From: Bog-257 sp963805985
GTDB taxonomy: Bacteria; Acidobacteriota; Terriglobia; Terriglobales; Acidobacteriaceae
Length of the DNA: 64,000 bases
Assembly (NCBI GenBank): GCA_963805985.1
Contig: CAWDWG010000001.1
Location: 744,001 to 808,000 of the forward strand
Direction of reading: 5' to 3'
Shown here: positions 25,518-35,000 of the stretch, piece by piece
How positions within the stretch are numbered: position 1 is the stretch's first letter
Layout of the letters: every line of letters begins with the position of its first letter
The notes under the pieces: generated by a model
Databases searched by the model: none
The model's input: the letters and a program-made list of their open reading frames with translations, nothing else
Told to the model about the DNA's origin: nothing
Translations under genes and position numbers: made by a program

Positions 25518-26069
25518 TTATTCGTCGCTTCCAGTTCGCAAAGTGGGCCCTGCGCCGGAGTTGAGCGCTTCCTGGATAGCCTGTTCTACGGGCAACGCCC
25601 AGCCTTCCATCCACGCCGTCAGACCAGCAGTATTGCCCAGGGTTCGACGGGCGAATTCCAGGACCTTCTCCAGCTTATGCTGTTCGGCGGGGGTGAGCGG
25701 CGCACCCAAACGCTCGCGCAGTGCGGCGGCCGCCCCTGCGAAGTGCAGCGCTTGCACGGCGTTGGATTGCGCGGCGGCGTTTGCCGCAAGACACTCCAGC
25801 ACCCTTGCGATGCCGCGCTTATGACCCAGATTCTGAAACATCTGGATGCTTTCACCGTACAGCCGGCGGGCCTCGTCATTGTCCCCCTGGTCCCAACTAA
25901 GGCCGGCTAAATCGGACAGGGCGCTGGCGATTCCCCAGCCGTCCCGCGAAAGACTGAAGGCCGCCAGGCTCTGCTCATAGAAGGAACGAGCAGCCGTCAG
26001 ATCGTTGCTTTCGCGGGCAACATCTCCCTGGTAGTTCAACGTCCAGGCGATACCAGCCACGTCACCCAC
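25518..26069 (-). pseudogene. C-terminal TPR part of the kinase/STAND regulator, separated by a frameshift
   Basis: 184 codons of TPR-type helices (YQGDVARESNDLTAARSFYEQSLAAF, QGDNDEARRLYGESIQMFQNLG) continue the protein encoded at 26092-28659. Reading across the junction in this frame gives LARAASLYDECLAIFRKVGDVAG, exactly what the interrupted TPR array needs. A single extra base near 26117-26124 explains the split. It would not be translated on its own except from an internal ATG at 26069. Confidence 0.7.
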
Positions 26070-26091
26070 TTTGCGGAAGATCGCCAGGCAT

Positions 26092-28659
26092 TCATCGTAA
26101 AGCGATGCCGCGCGCGCCAGCTTCGCCTTGCAGCTTGGTCACGTTCGCCAGATTGCTGAGAGCGCGAGCAACGTCCGCGGGATCTCCCGCGTCTCTCCAA
26201 ATGGCGACACATCTTTCAAACAGGAGGGATGCCGTGGGTAGTTCGCCACGATCGCGAGCATTGACGGCCAGAGCGTTCAGCGCAACTGCAACTCCCCGGC
26301 TATCGTTTAACTCCAGACAGGTCTCAAGACTCTCTTCGAACAAGTGGTGCGCAGAAGTGTAATCGCCCTGCTCGCCTGCCAGGACCGCGGCACAGAACAG
26401 CAGGCGCGCGCGAAGTTTCGGACGCGCGGCAGCTCCTTCCAGAGCGAGCAGTCTGGCGATGCGGTCGCGGCCCTCGGTAAGATATTCGCGCGTCTCCCAA
26501 AAGTGAAATAGCGCCGTGCCCAGGCGGAGCCCCCAATCGGCGTCGCCGGTTTTGATGAGGTATTCGAGCGCGGCGCGGAAGTTGTCGTGCTCCACCTCGA
26601 AACGATCGAGCCATTCGGGATGAGCGGCCGCTTCCAAAGCGCCCTCTTCGGCGAGCACCAGATAATACGCGGCATGGGAGCGGCGAGTGGCGGCTGCATC
26701 GTCGCTCGCGGCCAGACGTTCGAGCGCGTACTCCCGGATGGCGGAGAGCATGACGAAGCGCGTTTCGCCCGTTGCCTTTTCCACCTGCTGTGCCAGGCTC
26801 TTGTCTACCATGGAAGCCACGCCGTCGAGTACGTCGAGGCCGAGATCGCCAGCGGTATCACAGACAGCCTCCACCGCTTCCAGCGTGCAACCGCCGAGGA
26901 ACACCGAAAGCCTGCGGAAGAGAGTTTGCTCGGCAGGATTGAGGAGCCCGTAACTCCAGTCGACGGTGCCGCGAAGGGTCTGCTGACGGGTGGGCAGGTC
27001 GCGGGCGCCTCCGGTCAGCAGGTTGAGGCAGCTTTCCAGGCGTGCCAGCATGGCGGACGGCGTGAGCAGCTTGATGCGCGCCGCCGCCAGTTCGATGGCG
27101 AGGGGCAGACCGTCAAGGCGGGCGCAGACGGCAGCGACAGCCGGCGCGTTTTCATTGGTCAAGGCGAACTCGTGCTTCACGGCCCGCGCGCGTTCTACAA
27201 AAAGCGCGATCGCGGGAAGACGAGAGAGCACATCCAGGGGCAGTAGGGATTTCGGATCGGGAAGCGCCAGCGGTGGCACCGGGAATTCGTGTTCGCCGTA
27301 AACGTGCAGGGGCGACTGGCTGGTGACTACGATCTTGAGCTTGGGTCCTACCGAGAGCAGGTCCGATATGACCGGAGCAGCCGCCACGAGGTGCTCAAAA
27401 TTGTCGAGCAGGAGCAGCATGGGCTGGTCCAGCCGGCCCAGGTAGTCTTTCATGCTTTCCTGCGCCGACTGATTGCCGGTCTCACGCACTCCCAGCGCTT
27501 GTGCGATGGCGGGGGCAATCAAGCCTGGGGCCTCCACCACCGACAACGAAACGAAGCAAACGCCCGCTGGAAATTGGTGCTTGATTTCGCCTGCAACCTG
27601 CAAAGCAAGTCGTGTCTTGCCGATGCCGCCCGGACCGGTTAGGGTCACAAGCCCCACATCATCCCGGCCCAGGAGCTGGCGGAGCGCAGCCGCCTCGGGC
27701 TCGCGTCCGATGAAAGCGGTACGCGGCACCGGAAGATTGCTGGGGCGAGGCTCCGAATGCTGGACGGGCGCATCGGCCAGCCGGTCGCGCACCGCCGCCA
27801 GGTCGCGAGCCAAATCCCGGGTGGATGCGTAGCGTTGCTTCGGGTCCTTGGCAAGACAGCGCTCGACAATCCAAATGAACGGAGCGGGAGCCTGAAGCAT
27901 TCTGGAAGCCATGCGCTCCGGCTCGTCGCGAAGGATGGCAGCCGCAGTTTGCGCCGGGGTCTTCTTCTGAAACGCGGGAACTCCGGTGACCATCTCGCAG
28001 AGCACTGATCCGAACGAAAACTGGTCGGAACGAAAATCGAGATTCTCGCCGTTCGCCTGCTCCGGTGACATGTAGGCCAGCGTGCCCATCACGGCTCCGT
28101 CCTTACTGATGGAGGTCGAGACATCTGCGTTCGGTGGGGGGTCGACCGCAAGCAGTTTCGCCAAGCCGAAATCCAGAATCTTAGCGGCACCGTCCACAGA
28201 AACCATAAGGTTGTCGGGCTTCAAATCTCGATGAATGACGCCGATCTCGTGCGCCCGCGCGAGAGCGTCAGCAACCTGTGCCGCAATGGCGATTGCCTTG
28301 CGAAATGGAATGGGACCGGCCTCGAGCAACGTCCGCACCGTCTCGCCACGAACCAGCTCCATGGCGATGAAGTGCGTCTGATCCACGCAACCGAGCTCGT
28401 AAATCGTCACAATGTTCGGGTGATTGAGCGCGGATGCGGAGCGGGCTTCCATCTCAAAGCGGGCCAGGGCTTCGGCTTGCGAATGATGTTGCAGCAAAAC
28501 GGTCTTGATTGCGACTTCACGGCCGAGCCGCGTGTCCCGAGCGCGATAAACCTCGCCCATTCCGCCGGCGCCGAGTTGCTCAAGGATTTCGTATGTGCCG
28601 AAGCGCACGCCCGGCGACAAGGAGGAGGGAACAGAATCTGGCGTGAGCGACGGGCTCAA
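26092..28659 (-). CDS. Ser/Thr kinase - STAND (NB-ARC) ATPase - TPR regulator, frameshifted at the C-terminus
   Basis: An 855-residue reading frame. Residues 20-290 are a Hanks-type kinase with LGAGGMGEVY, Lys52, HRDLKPDN (143-150) and DFG (163-165). Residues 312-650 are an AfsR/NB-ARC-type STAND ATPase with FIGREPE, Walker A GPGGIGKT (342-349), Walker B LLLLDN (415-420) and the GLPLAIELAAAR motif. TPR-like helices follow until the frame ends abnormally in GEAGARGIALR; the rest is at 25518-26069. Such proteins couple kinase signalling to NTP-dependent switching. TTG at 28659 is the start, with GAGG just before it. It lies inside the island; truncation of the TPR sensor or a sequencing error are both possible. 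Confidence 0.85.
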   Translation of the reverse strand: MSPSLTPDSVPSSLSPGVRFGTYEILEQLGAGGMGEVYRARDTRLGREVAIKTVLLQHHSQAEALARFEMEARSASALNHPNIVTIYELGCVDQTHFIAMELVRGETVRTLLEAGPIPFRKAIAIAAQVADALARAHEIGVIHRDLKPDNLMVSVDGAAKILDFGLAKLLAVDPPPNADVSTSISKDGAVMGTLAYMSPEQANGENLDFRSDQFSFGSVLCEMVTGVPAFQKKTPAQTAAAILRDEPERMASRMLQAPAPFIWIVERCLAKDPKQRYASTRDLARDLAAVRDRLADAPVQHSEPRPSNLPVPRTAFIGREPEAAALRQLLGRDDVGLVTLTGPGGIGKTRLALQVAGEIKHQFPAGVCFVSLSVVEAPGLIAPAIAQALGVRETGNQSAQESMKDYLGRLDQPMLLLLDNFEHLVAAAPVISDLLSVGPKLKIVVTSQSPLHVYGEHEFPVPPLALPDPKSLLPLDVLSRLPAIALFVERARAVKHEFALTNENAPAVAAVCARLDGLPLAIELAAARIKLLTPSAMLARLESCLNLLTGGARDLPTRQQTLRGTVDWSYGLLNPAEQTLFRRLSVFLGGCTLEAVEAVCDTAGDLGLDVLDGVASMVDKSLAQQVEKATGETRFVMLSAIREYALERLAASDDAAATRRSHAAYYLVLAEEGALEAAAHPEWLDRFEVEHDNFRAALEYLIKTGDADWGLRLGTALFHFWETREYLTEGRDRIARLLALEGAAARPKLRARLLFCAAVLAGEQGDYTSAHHLFEESLETCLELNDSRGVAVALNALAVNARDRGELPTASLLFERCVAIWRDAGDPADVARALSNLANVTKLQGEAGARGIALR

Positions 28660-28773
28660 TGAACCTCATTGGCGCAGCTGAAGCAGCCAAGGCTGACTGC
28701 TCGACGCTGAGTAATCGCGTGGAATTGATCCTTGAATCGATGCCGCGACGCCGGCACCATCCCTGGGTGCGCT

Positions 28774-28779
28774 TATAAT
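28774..28779 (+). promoter_or_regulatory. -10 box candidate of the OsmC gene
   Basis: A perfect TATAAT lies 22 bases before the ATG at 28802, with a GAGGG ribosome-binding site between. No good -35 hexamer was found at 17 bases. Confidence 0.4.
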
Positions 28780-28801
28780 ACTGAAAATCGCGAGGGAATT
28801 C

Positions 28802-29305
28802 ATGGACATTAGAACACTACAGCGCCCATTGAAGGAGCAGTATCGCCAAAATCCGTCGAGTTCACGGATCACCTTGAAGGCGCGCGGCAGCCAGACCGAC
28901 GCCCCCATCACTTGCTCCGTGGACCTCGGCCGTGAGATCTACAAGGCACAAGCCCATCAGGGCGTCGGGGGAGAGGGCACCGGCGCCTGTTCCGGAGACT
29001 TACTGCTGGGCGCTATAGCCGCATGCGCACAAATCACCTGCCAGATGGTGGCCGCTGCGATGGGCATACCTACGGAGGGGATTGATGTTACGGTCGAAGG
29101 TGATCTGGACCTGCAAGGCACGTTGGGAATTTCCAAAGCGGCGGCTGTCGGATTTGAAAGCATCAGAGTAATCTTCGACGTTCGCGCACCGCAGGCAACT
29201 AAGGAGCAGTTAAGCGCACTGCAGGAAAAAACGGAACAGTATTGTGTCGTAATGCAAACCCTGGAGCATCCACCGAAGATCGATCACAGGTGGGGAAAGC
29301 ACTAA
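28802..29305 (+). CDS. OsmC/Ohr-family protein
   Basis: This 167-residue protein has the OsmC fold. The expected pair of redox cysteines is present: Cys75 in the helix after GDLLLGAIAAC and Cys148 in EQYCVVMQTL. OsmC-type proteins reduce organic hydroperoxides in the cytoplasm. The gene is complete, unlike many of its neighbours, and has its own -10 box. It lies between the kinase regulator and a truncated IS66 element. Membership in the thiol-peroxidase branch rather than the uncharacterised branch is inferred from the cysteines. Confidence 0.85.
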   Translation: MDIRTLQRPLKEQYRQNPSSSRITLKARGSQTDAPITCSVDLGREIYKAQAHQGVGGEGTGACSGDLLLGAIAACAQITCQMVAAAMGIPTEGIDVTVEGDLDLQGTLGISKAAAVGFESIRVIFDVRAPQATKEQLSALQEKTEQYCVVMQTLEHPPKIDHRWGKH

Positions 29306-29395
29306 TGGCAAAGTGCTCACAGTGCGTTTAGCAGTATTTTCAGAAGCTTGAGGATCACTAATCTTGAGTCCGTGACAACCTGGCACCGAGCCATG

Positions 29396-29579
29396 CCGAT
29401 CCAGTTTCTCCGACTTGCGCCCAAACTGCATGCGCCGCAGCTTGGCGATCAGCAACTTCAGATGCTCGATCTCGCTCTGGTGCGAGAGCAACTTGCTCAT
29501 GCTGCGAGAGGATCAGCGCCTTCAATCCAGCTTGATCCAGCAGATCCAGGTCGGGAAGGATTGTGTGGGGAGCAGCCAC
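29396..29579 (-). pseudogene. tnpC: IS66 TnpC transposase, truncated and frameshifted N-terminus
   Basis: From a GTG at 29579 the frame encodes AAPHTILPDLDLLDQAGLKA and ILSQHEQ. One extra base then shifts the reading to LLSHQSEIEHLKLLIAKLRR and QFGRKSEKLDR, all from the first 60 residues of IS66 TnpC. Homology stops at 29396 and the catalytic DDE part is absent. Confidence 0.8.
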
Positions 29580-29655
29580 ACACGGAGTATGCCATCAACT
29601 CCGCACGGAGAACATAGTGCAGCGTACAAGAAACTGGGCGAATCGACAGGGGAAC

Positions 29656-30003
29656 TTAGATCGCCAACTGCGGCTCCGCCGTGCGCACTGGACGCCGCCA
29701 ATCGATGCCTTCCAACAGCATCGATAACTGCGCTCGCGTCAGCGAAACCGTGCCGTCCGTCGCTTGCGGCCAGATGAATCGTCCGCGCTCCAGGCGCTTG
29801 GCGAACAGGCAGAGTCCGTCGCCATCCCACCACAGTACTTTGATCAGATCACCGCGCCGGCCGCGAAACACAAACACGTGACCGGAGAACGGACTCTGCT
29901 CCAGCCTCGTCTGCACCAGCGCACTTAGCCCCTGGGAGCCACGCCGCATGTCGGTTACTCCGGCCGCGATCCAGATATGCGTCTTCGCCGGCGGCTCGAT
30001 CAT
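29656..30003 (-). CDS. tnpB: IS66 accessory protein TnpB
   Basis: This 115-residue protein is a typical IS66 TnpB (Orf2): the segment WIAAGVTDMRRGSQGLSALVQ, then GHVFVFRGRRGDLIKVLWWDGDGLCLFAKRLERGRF and WP at the C-terminal side. It is apparently intact. Its ATG overlaps the tnpA stop (30000-30003, ATGA). Confidence 0.93.
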   Translation of the reverse strand: MIEPPAKTHIWIAAGVTDMRRGSQGLSALVQTRLEQSPFSGHVFVFRGRRGDLIKVLWWDGDGLCLFAKRLERGRFIWPQATDGTVSLTRAQLSMLLEGIDWRRPVRTAEPQLAI

Positions 30004-30407
30004 CGCAGCAGATACTCCAGGACCACACGTAACGCTGCTGCATCGGCTCGGCCTTCAATGCGCAGATGGGCTTTGGGAAGCTCGACGTAGATCCTGCCCG
30101 CTGTGGTGGCCGGGCTGAGCCTAGCCTCCGGTTCTACTCTCCTGCTCGCTCTCGCGTCAGTTATCGTCACCGGCAGCAGGCTGATGCTGCCCGTGCTTTT
30201 CTCGCCCAGACGGCCTTGGCGACAGAGATTGCGCCAGTAGAACACCTGGTTGGCGTTAACCCCATACTGTTGCGCCACCCGCGCCACCGATGCACCAGGC
30301 TGCATCGTCTGCTCAACAATCTTGCGCTTTTTCGCGATGCTTCGCCGCTGCCGCTTCGCGCCTTCTACCTTCGGGATCAAAGGACAGACCCCCATCACCT
30401 GCAACAC
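30000..30407 (-). CDS. tnpA: IS66 TnpA
   Basis: This 135-residue protein has a helix-turn-helix of the transposase_8 type (KRKIVEQTMQPGASVARVAQQYGVNANQVFYWR), a variable middle part and a C-terminal IYVELPKAHLRIEGRADAAALRVVL segment typical of IS66 TnpA. It overlaps tnpB by 4 bases. The first 25 residues may not be native; a start nearer KRQRRS is possible. Confidence 0.88.
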   Translation of the reverse strand: MLQVMGVCPLIPKVEGAKRQRRSIAKKRKIVEQTMQPGASVARVAQQYGVNANQVFYWRNLCRQGRLGEKSTGSISLLPVTITDARASRRVEPEARLSPATTAGRIYVELPKAHLRIEGRADAAALRVVLEYLLR

Positions 30408-30471
30408 AAATTCAAAGCGATGGTCTCGTTAGCTTACTGAGAAGTACAGACGGCCAGTACCGTACGCTTAC

Positions 30472-30798
30472 GTTTGTCACTATCGTGAATGATAACGTCC
30501 ATTATCGTTCGCTACTTGGATTCTCAGCCCGTGAGTTTGTGGGCTTCTCGTCATGGCGAACATTCGATCCGGTGATTTACTGCTAAGTGGAATTCCTTGG
30601 CCCTGCAGTGTTTTGGAAAACCAATCCGCGTCGACAGCTGTTTAGGCAATCGAGGACGACTATCGGACGATTGCCTTGGCCTTGCACCTGTCACCGAGGA
30701 AATAACCAACCTGATGAACAGGTTCACAGAAATCACCGCGAGGCCAGGAAAGCGGTTTTCGGCGATTTCCACACAATCTTTTCGAAGCCTTGACCTTC
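30472..30798. other. Island spacer, nothing recognised
   Basis: About 330 bases between the IS66 end and the PadR operator. No reading frame here resembles a known family and no hairpin terminators or RNA genes were found. Confidence 0.5.
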
Positions 30799-30822
30799 TA
30801 CATATCGCCATGTATACATGTA
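30799..30822. promoter_or_regulatory. Candidate PadR operator
   Basis: The perfect palindrome CATGTATACATG (30809-30820) sits inside an outer CTACAT/ATGTAG pair (30799-30804, 30817-30822), 13 bases before the PadR start. PadR proteins autoregulate through A/T-rich dyads of this sort. Confidence 0.55.
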
Positions 30823-30834
30823 GAAGTCATAGGC

Positions 30835-31185
30835 ATGAAGAACCCAGCACAACTTGATCTCCCGCAAGGAACTCTCGATCTCCTGATTCTGCGGGTTGTC
30901 GCGTGGGGACCCATTCATGGCTACGCGATCGCGCAGAGAATCCAGCAGATGTCGCGGGAGGCGCTCCAGGTTCAGCAGGGATCGCTCTATCCCGCATTGC
31001 ACCGCCTGGAATACAAGAAGTTTCTCGTCGCCGACTGGAGGCCGTCAGAGACCGGACGTGAGGCGAAGTTTTATCGCCTCACAGCGAAGGGAAGGCTCCA
31101 GCTCGAAAATGAGACTGCCAGCTGGGCGCGGCTTACCGAGGTGGTCGGACTGATTCTTCAAGGTCCGCAGGAGGAAGCATCGTGA
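30835..31185 (+). CDS. PadR-family transcriptional regulator
   Basis: This 116-residue protein is a complete PadR winged helix: LPQGTLDLLILRVVAWGPIHGYAIAQRIQ, the wing QGSLYPALHRLE, and a C-terminal dimerisation helix. In acidobacteria such a gene nearly always precedes an ADOP permease gene, as at 63700 in this window. Here only the likely first codons of a permease (GTG AAC TGG TTT CGA, overlapping the stop) are left before debris. The start ATG at 30835 was preferred to the longer frame because it matches the family length. Confidence 0.9.
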   Translation: MKNPAQLDLPQGTLDLLILRVVAWGPIHGYAIAQRIQQMSREALQVQQGSLYPALHRLEYKKFLVADWRPSETGREAKFYRLTAKGRLQLENETASWARLTEVVGLILQGPQEEAS

Positions 31186-31282
31186 ACTGGTTTCGAGTCT
31201 GGCGGCGGGCTTGGTCCTCCGTCATTCCGGCGCGAACCTTGTCGGCAACCTGCTGCTAAGGTCATAGGTCGCGGCCGCGCAG
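31186..31282. other. Possible 5' scrap of an ADOP permease gene
   Basis: The frame beginning GTG AAC TGG TTT CGA GTC TGG at 31182 resembles the first residues of ADOP permeases (MNWFRVWRR) but reaches a stop after 25 codons. It probably marks a deletion junction. Confidence 0.3.
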
Positions 31283-31408
31283 GATCACCGGCATCCTGTC
31301 GAACGCGGCGAGCTGCCAGCAATGCGGATTGGGCACCTGTGGCGATTCCGGGCGTCGGCCTTAGACGAGTGGATACGCGAGAATTTGAAAAGCCAGCCAG
31401 GCAGATGA
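31283..31408 (+). pseudogene. Fragment of an excisionase/MerR-type helix-turn-helix protein
   Basis: One frame encodes HPVERGELPAMRIGHLW and RFRASALDEWIRENLKS and then stops at 31408. This is the second half of the small HTH_17 (excisionase-like) domain. Its N-terminal half is missing. The fragment abuts the permease scrap, so the junction lies near 31280. Confidence 0.6.
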
Positions 31409-32036
31409 AGCCGCACGTTCGATTTCTGAGCAAGCAAATGAAAAACGTGGAAGTCGCAATAGTCTTCATTTCACCCTCCGGATGCCGGCCGATAACGCCA
31501 AGTACCGCCATAGGACTCACTAACGCACGTCATAAACATGGCTCCGGCAATTTTTCGGTGCGGAGTTCGAGGGCGGCGCTGTGCTCGGCCTTCTAGACGC
31601 GCTCTCTCTCGGCAACAACCACGGTTCATAGGTTTAGCGGATGCCAAACTACGCCCTTGGCAACGCCGACATTGTCAGAGAGGAGATTTTACGACAGCAA
31701 CGAGCCTACTCCAGCCTCAACCACTTTTGAACAATGAACTTGACTGCTGTCGAAAGTAGTGAGAAGCTGTGGCGGTTTCATGACACGCTTCTCTTCTCTT
31801 TCATGATTTTGCCTTTGGCGCAGTCGCGAACTAGCGCTATAGAGTCCATACGCAGCCCGGCCCTCCTCGCATTATCGGTCGCAAGACCTTTCCAATGACA
31901 TTCTCTTTCTCAATGCTGTTTGGCGCTTAGGTGTCATCACCCGTAGCTGGACGCAAATGACTGACGGTCGTCCTCCGGACACGGATGCTGGTTCGCGTCG
32001 GAGGCGCATCCGTTTGTCGCACGAAAGGAGCGCTCC
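31409..32036. other. Island spacer with one short dispersed repeat
   Basis: About 630 bases with no supported gene. At 31671-31697 lies ATTGTCAGAGAGGAGATTTT followed by ACGACAG, a 27-base phrase repeated with three changes at 39304-39330. The last 60 bases contain the leader of the next gene. Confidence 0.5.
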
Positions 32037-35000
32037 ATGCGCCGCTTCACCATCGTCATTGCTCTCTCCACTTTATTGCTGGCTGCGATCACTTCAGCTC
32101 AAGAAGCTACAATCACGTCGGTTCCTAACCTGATTCGCTATGGCGGAACCTTGAAGGACGCACAGGGAGCGCCAATGGCTTCATCGACTTTGGGCGTAAC
32201 TTTCGCCATTTACAAGCAACAAGACGGCGGAGCGCCCATCTGGATTGAGACACAGAACGTGGCGACCGACCCAGGGGGTAACTACAGCGTCCTGCTGGGC
32301 AGCACGACGCCGAGCGGCCTGCCTGGCGATCTGTTCTCGCAGCAGGAGCAGCGCTGGCTGGAGGTCGAGGTGCAGGGCGAAACGGCGCAGCCGCGCGTGA
32401 TGATGGTCAGCGTGCCGTATGCTTTCAAGGCGCATGAAGCTGAGACTCTTGGCGGCAGGAGCGTCTCCGACTTTGTGCTCGCTACTGGTACGAACTCGTC
32501 ATCCAATAGCACCACCACCGTCCAGGCGGCGCCAGCCTCGGGTAACGATTCAACCAGCGGCGGGAGCGCCAACGCTGCCAGCGCCGGGCCGACCAACTTC
32601 AGCGGCTCAACCACCGACCAGATTGTCGGCGTCACGCAGAGCGGAACCGGCTACGCCATCGCCGCGCAGGCCGACAGCAAAGCCATCGTCGGTACCGCGA
32701 CCGACCCCAGCGCCACGGCTTATGGTGTCCAGGGAGTGGCGACCGGTACGGCGGGCGTCGGCCTGATTGGCACGGAGACTTCTCCCACCGGTTTTACCTA
32801 CGGCTTGCGAGGAACTGCCAGCAGCACTTCGGGAACTGGTGTGCGCGGCATCGATATTGCGACCAGCGGCGGCACAACCGGCGTAAGCGGCTACGTCAAT
32901 AGCTCAGGTGGCACAGCGGGAGCGTTTAACAATGCCGCTGGCGGCAAGGTCATCAGCGGTCAGAACAACGGCGTGGAGAAGTTTTCAGTCGATGGCAGCG
33001 GCGATGTGAACGCGCTCGGTACATTCACCGGCAACGGCTCGGGGCTGACGGGCATTCAGTTCTCGCAACTGGGCGGCACTTTGCAATACTCACAATTCGC
33101 TGGGGAATATGGCAACCCTGTAACCCTAATAAATAGCATGAATATATTCATGGGTAACTTTACCGGCAGCTATGTTGGCGACGGTTCCGCCCTAATGGGT
33201 GTCCTTCCCGCAGCAGGCTCTACCAACTACATTCAGAACAACAACTCTACGCCCCAGGCCAGCGCCAGCTTCAACATCGATGGTTACGGAACGGTGGGCC
33301 AAACCTTCTCAGCGAACGCGATTAACACCGCTACGACGTATCAGATTCTCGGACTAAACAATAGCGTGCTGAGCGTTGGCAACAATCCCAACAATAGCAA
33401 CGTATTTCTAGGAATTGGAGCAGGAGGAAACTACCCTCAGCCTGGCACACAAAACACCTTCTCCGGCGCACAGGCCGGCTACAGTAACAACGGGAGCCAG
33501 GCTAACACTTTTACTGGCGCGCAGGCGGGCTATTCGACTACGTTTGGCCAGGGCAACACCTTTACGGGTGCATCGGCCGGCTACAACAACATCGGCGGCA
33601 TGAACAATTCCTATTACGGCTTTCTGGCTGGAAGCTCCAACACAACCGGCATGAACAACAGCGCCTTCGGGGCGATGGCCGGCTCAAACAACAACACCGG
33701 CAACAGCAACATTTATATCGGTAATCTTGGTCAATACGGCGAGAGCAATACCATCCGCATTGGCGCACCCAATCAGCAAGAAATCGCCTACATGGCCGGC
33801 ATTTACGGCAATTCGCCTAGCGGAGCTTTGCCCGTTGTGATCAATGCCAATGGACAGCTGGGAACAGAACCGGCGGGCGGATCGGGCGTCACCTCGTGGA
33901 ACGGCCGCACCGGCGCAGTGGTGCCGCAGAGCGGTGACTACAGCTTTTCCATGATCAGCGGCAGTCTGAGCTTCTCCATGATCAGCGGGACCTTGGCGAG
34001 CTCCCAATTGAGCGGAACCTATGGCAATGCGTTAAGCCTGTCGAACACCGCGAACGTCTATTACGGCAATGGCTCTAACTTAACGGGCATCGTTCCCGCC
34101 GCCGGTTCCCCATATTACATCCAGAACGGAACCTCGCAGCAATCCGGCGCGAGCTTTAGCATCAGCGGTAGCGGAACTGCCGGAGGAACGCTGTCCGCCA
34201 ACCTTGTGAATAGCGCTAATACGTACCAGATCGGTGGAAACGGCGTCATGAGCATTGGCAGCTCCAACGACCAAAACGTGTTCCTCGGCATCGGCGCCGG
34301 CGCCAGTGATGTGCCTGGATCGGGCCGGTACAATGCCTTCTCCGGCTACCAGGCCGGCTTTACCAACACGAGCGGAAGTCAGAACGCTTTTTTCGGCTCG
34401 CAGGCGGGCTATAGCAACACCACGGGAGTAGCTAATACCTTCTTCGGAGATGAGGCTGGTTACTACAATACCACCGGTCTCTTCAACACCTTTTTGGGTG
34501 CCCAGGCCGGTGCCAGTAACACCACCGGCGGCTCTAACGTCTTTTCCGGATTGGGGGCCGGTTCCAACAACACCAGCGGCAGCTTCAATGTGTTCGATGG
34601 GGTGTCAGCCGGGACCAACAACACCACCGGTGCCAACAACGTCTTCGTCGGACTCGACTCCGGCGTAAGCAACACCGTTGGCACCAACAACGCGTTCCTC
34701 GGCGCATCCGCGGGTTTCGACAACACCGGCAGCGGGAACGTTTTCACTGGAGAAGAAGCAGGCTACAGAAATACCACCGGAAGTCCGAACATTTTTATCG
34801 GTTACCAAGCCGGTTATAACAACACCACCGGCGGTTCCGACATTTACGTAGGGACCCAAGGCAACCCGAACTCCGAAACCGAATCGAATGCGATTCGTAT
34901 CGGTACTCAGGGCACTGGTGTAGGCCAGCAGAACGCGGCGTACATTGCAGGCATTTATGGCTCGATGGTCGACAGCAATGGCATCCTGGCCTTCGTAGAC

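Larger units (their letters stand above)
29396..30471 (-). mobile_element. Truncated IS66-family insertion sequence
   Basis: It retains the left part of an IS66 element in order tnpA, tnpB and the beginning of tnpC, all on the minus strand. The outer end is probably GTAAGCG at 30465-30471, which resembles the known IS66 terminal sequence. The right half and the second inverted repeat are missing, so the element is immobile. Confidence 0.75.

Noticed and set aside
30551..30811. 86-codon minus-strand frame between IS66 and PadR
   Set aside because: No ribosome-binding site or family resemblance, and it overlaps the PadR operator.
33400..34900. CRISPR-like periodic repeats
   Set aside because: The periodicity is 51 bases with no constant spacer/repeat division, it stays in one frame, and it encodes 17-residue protein repeats.
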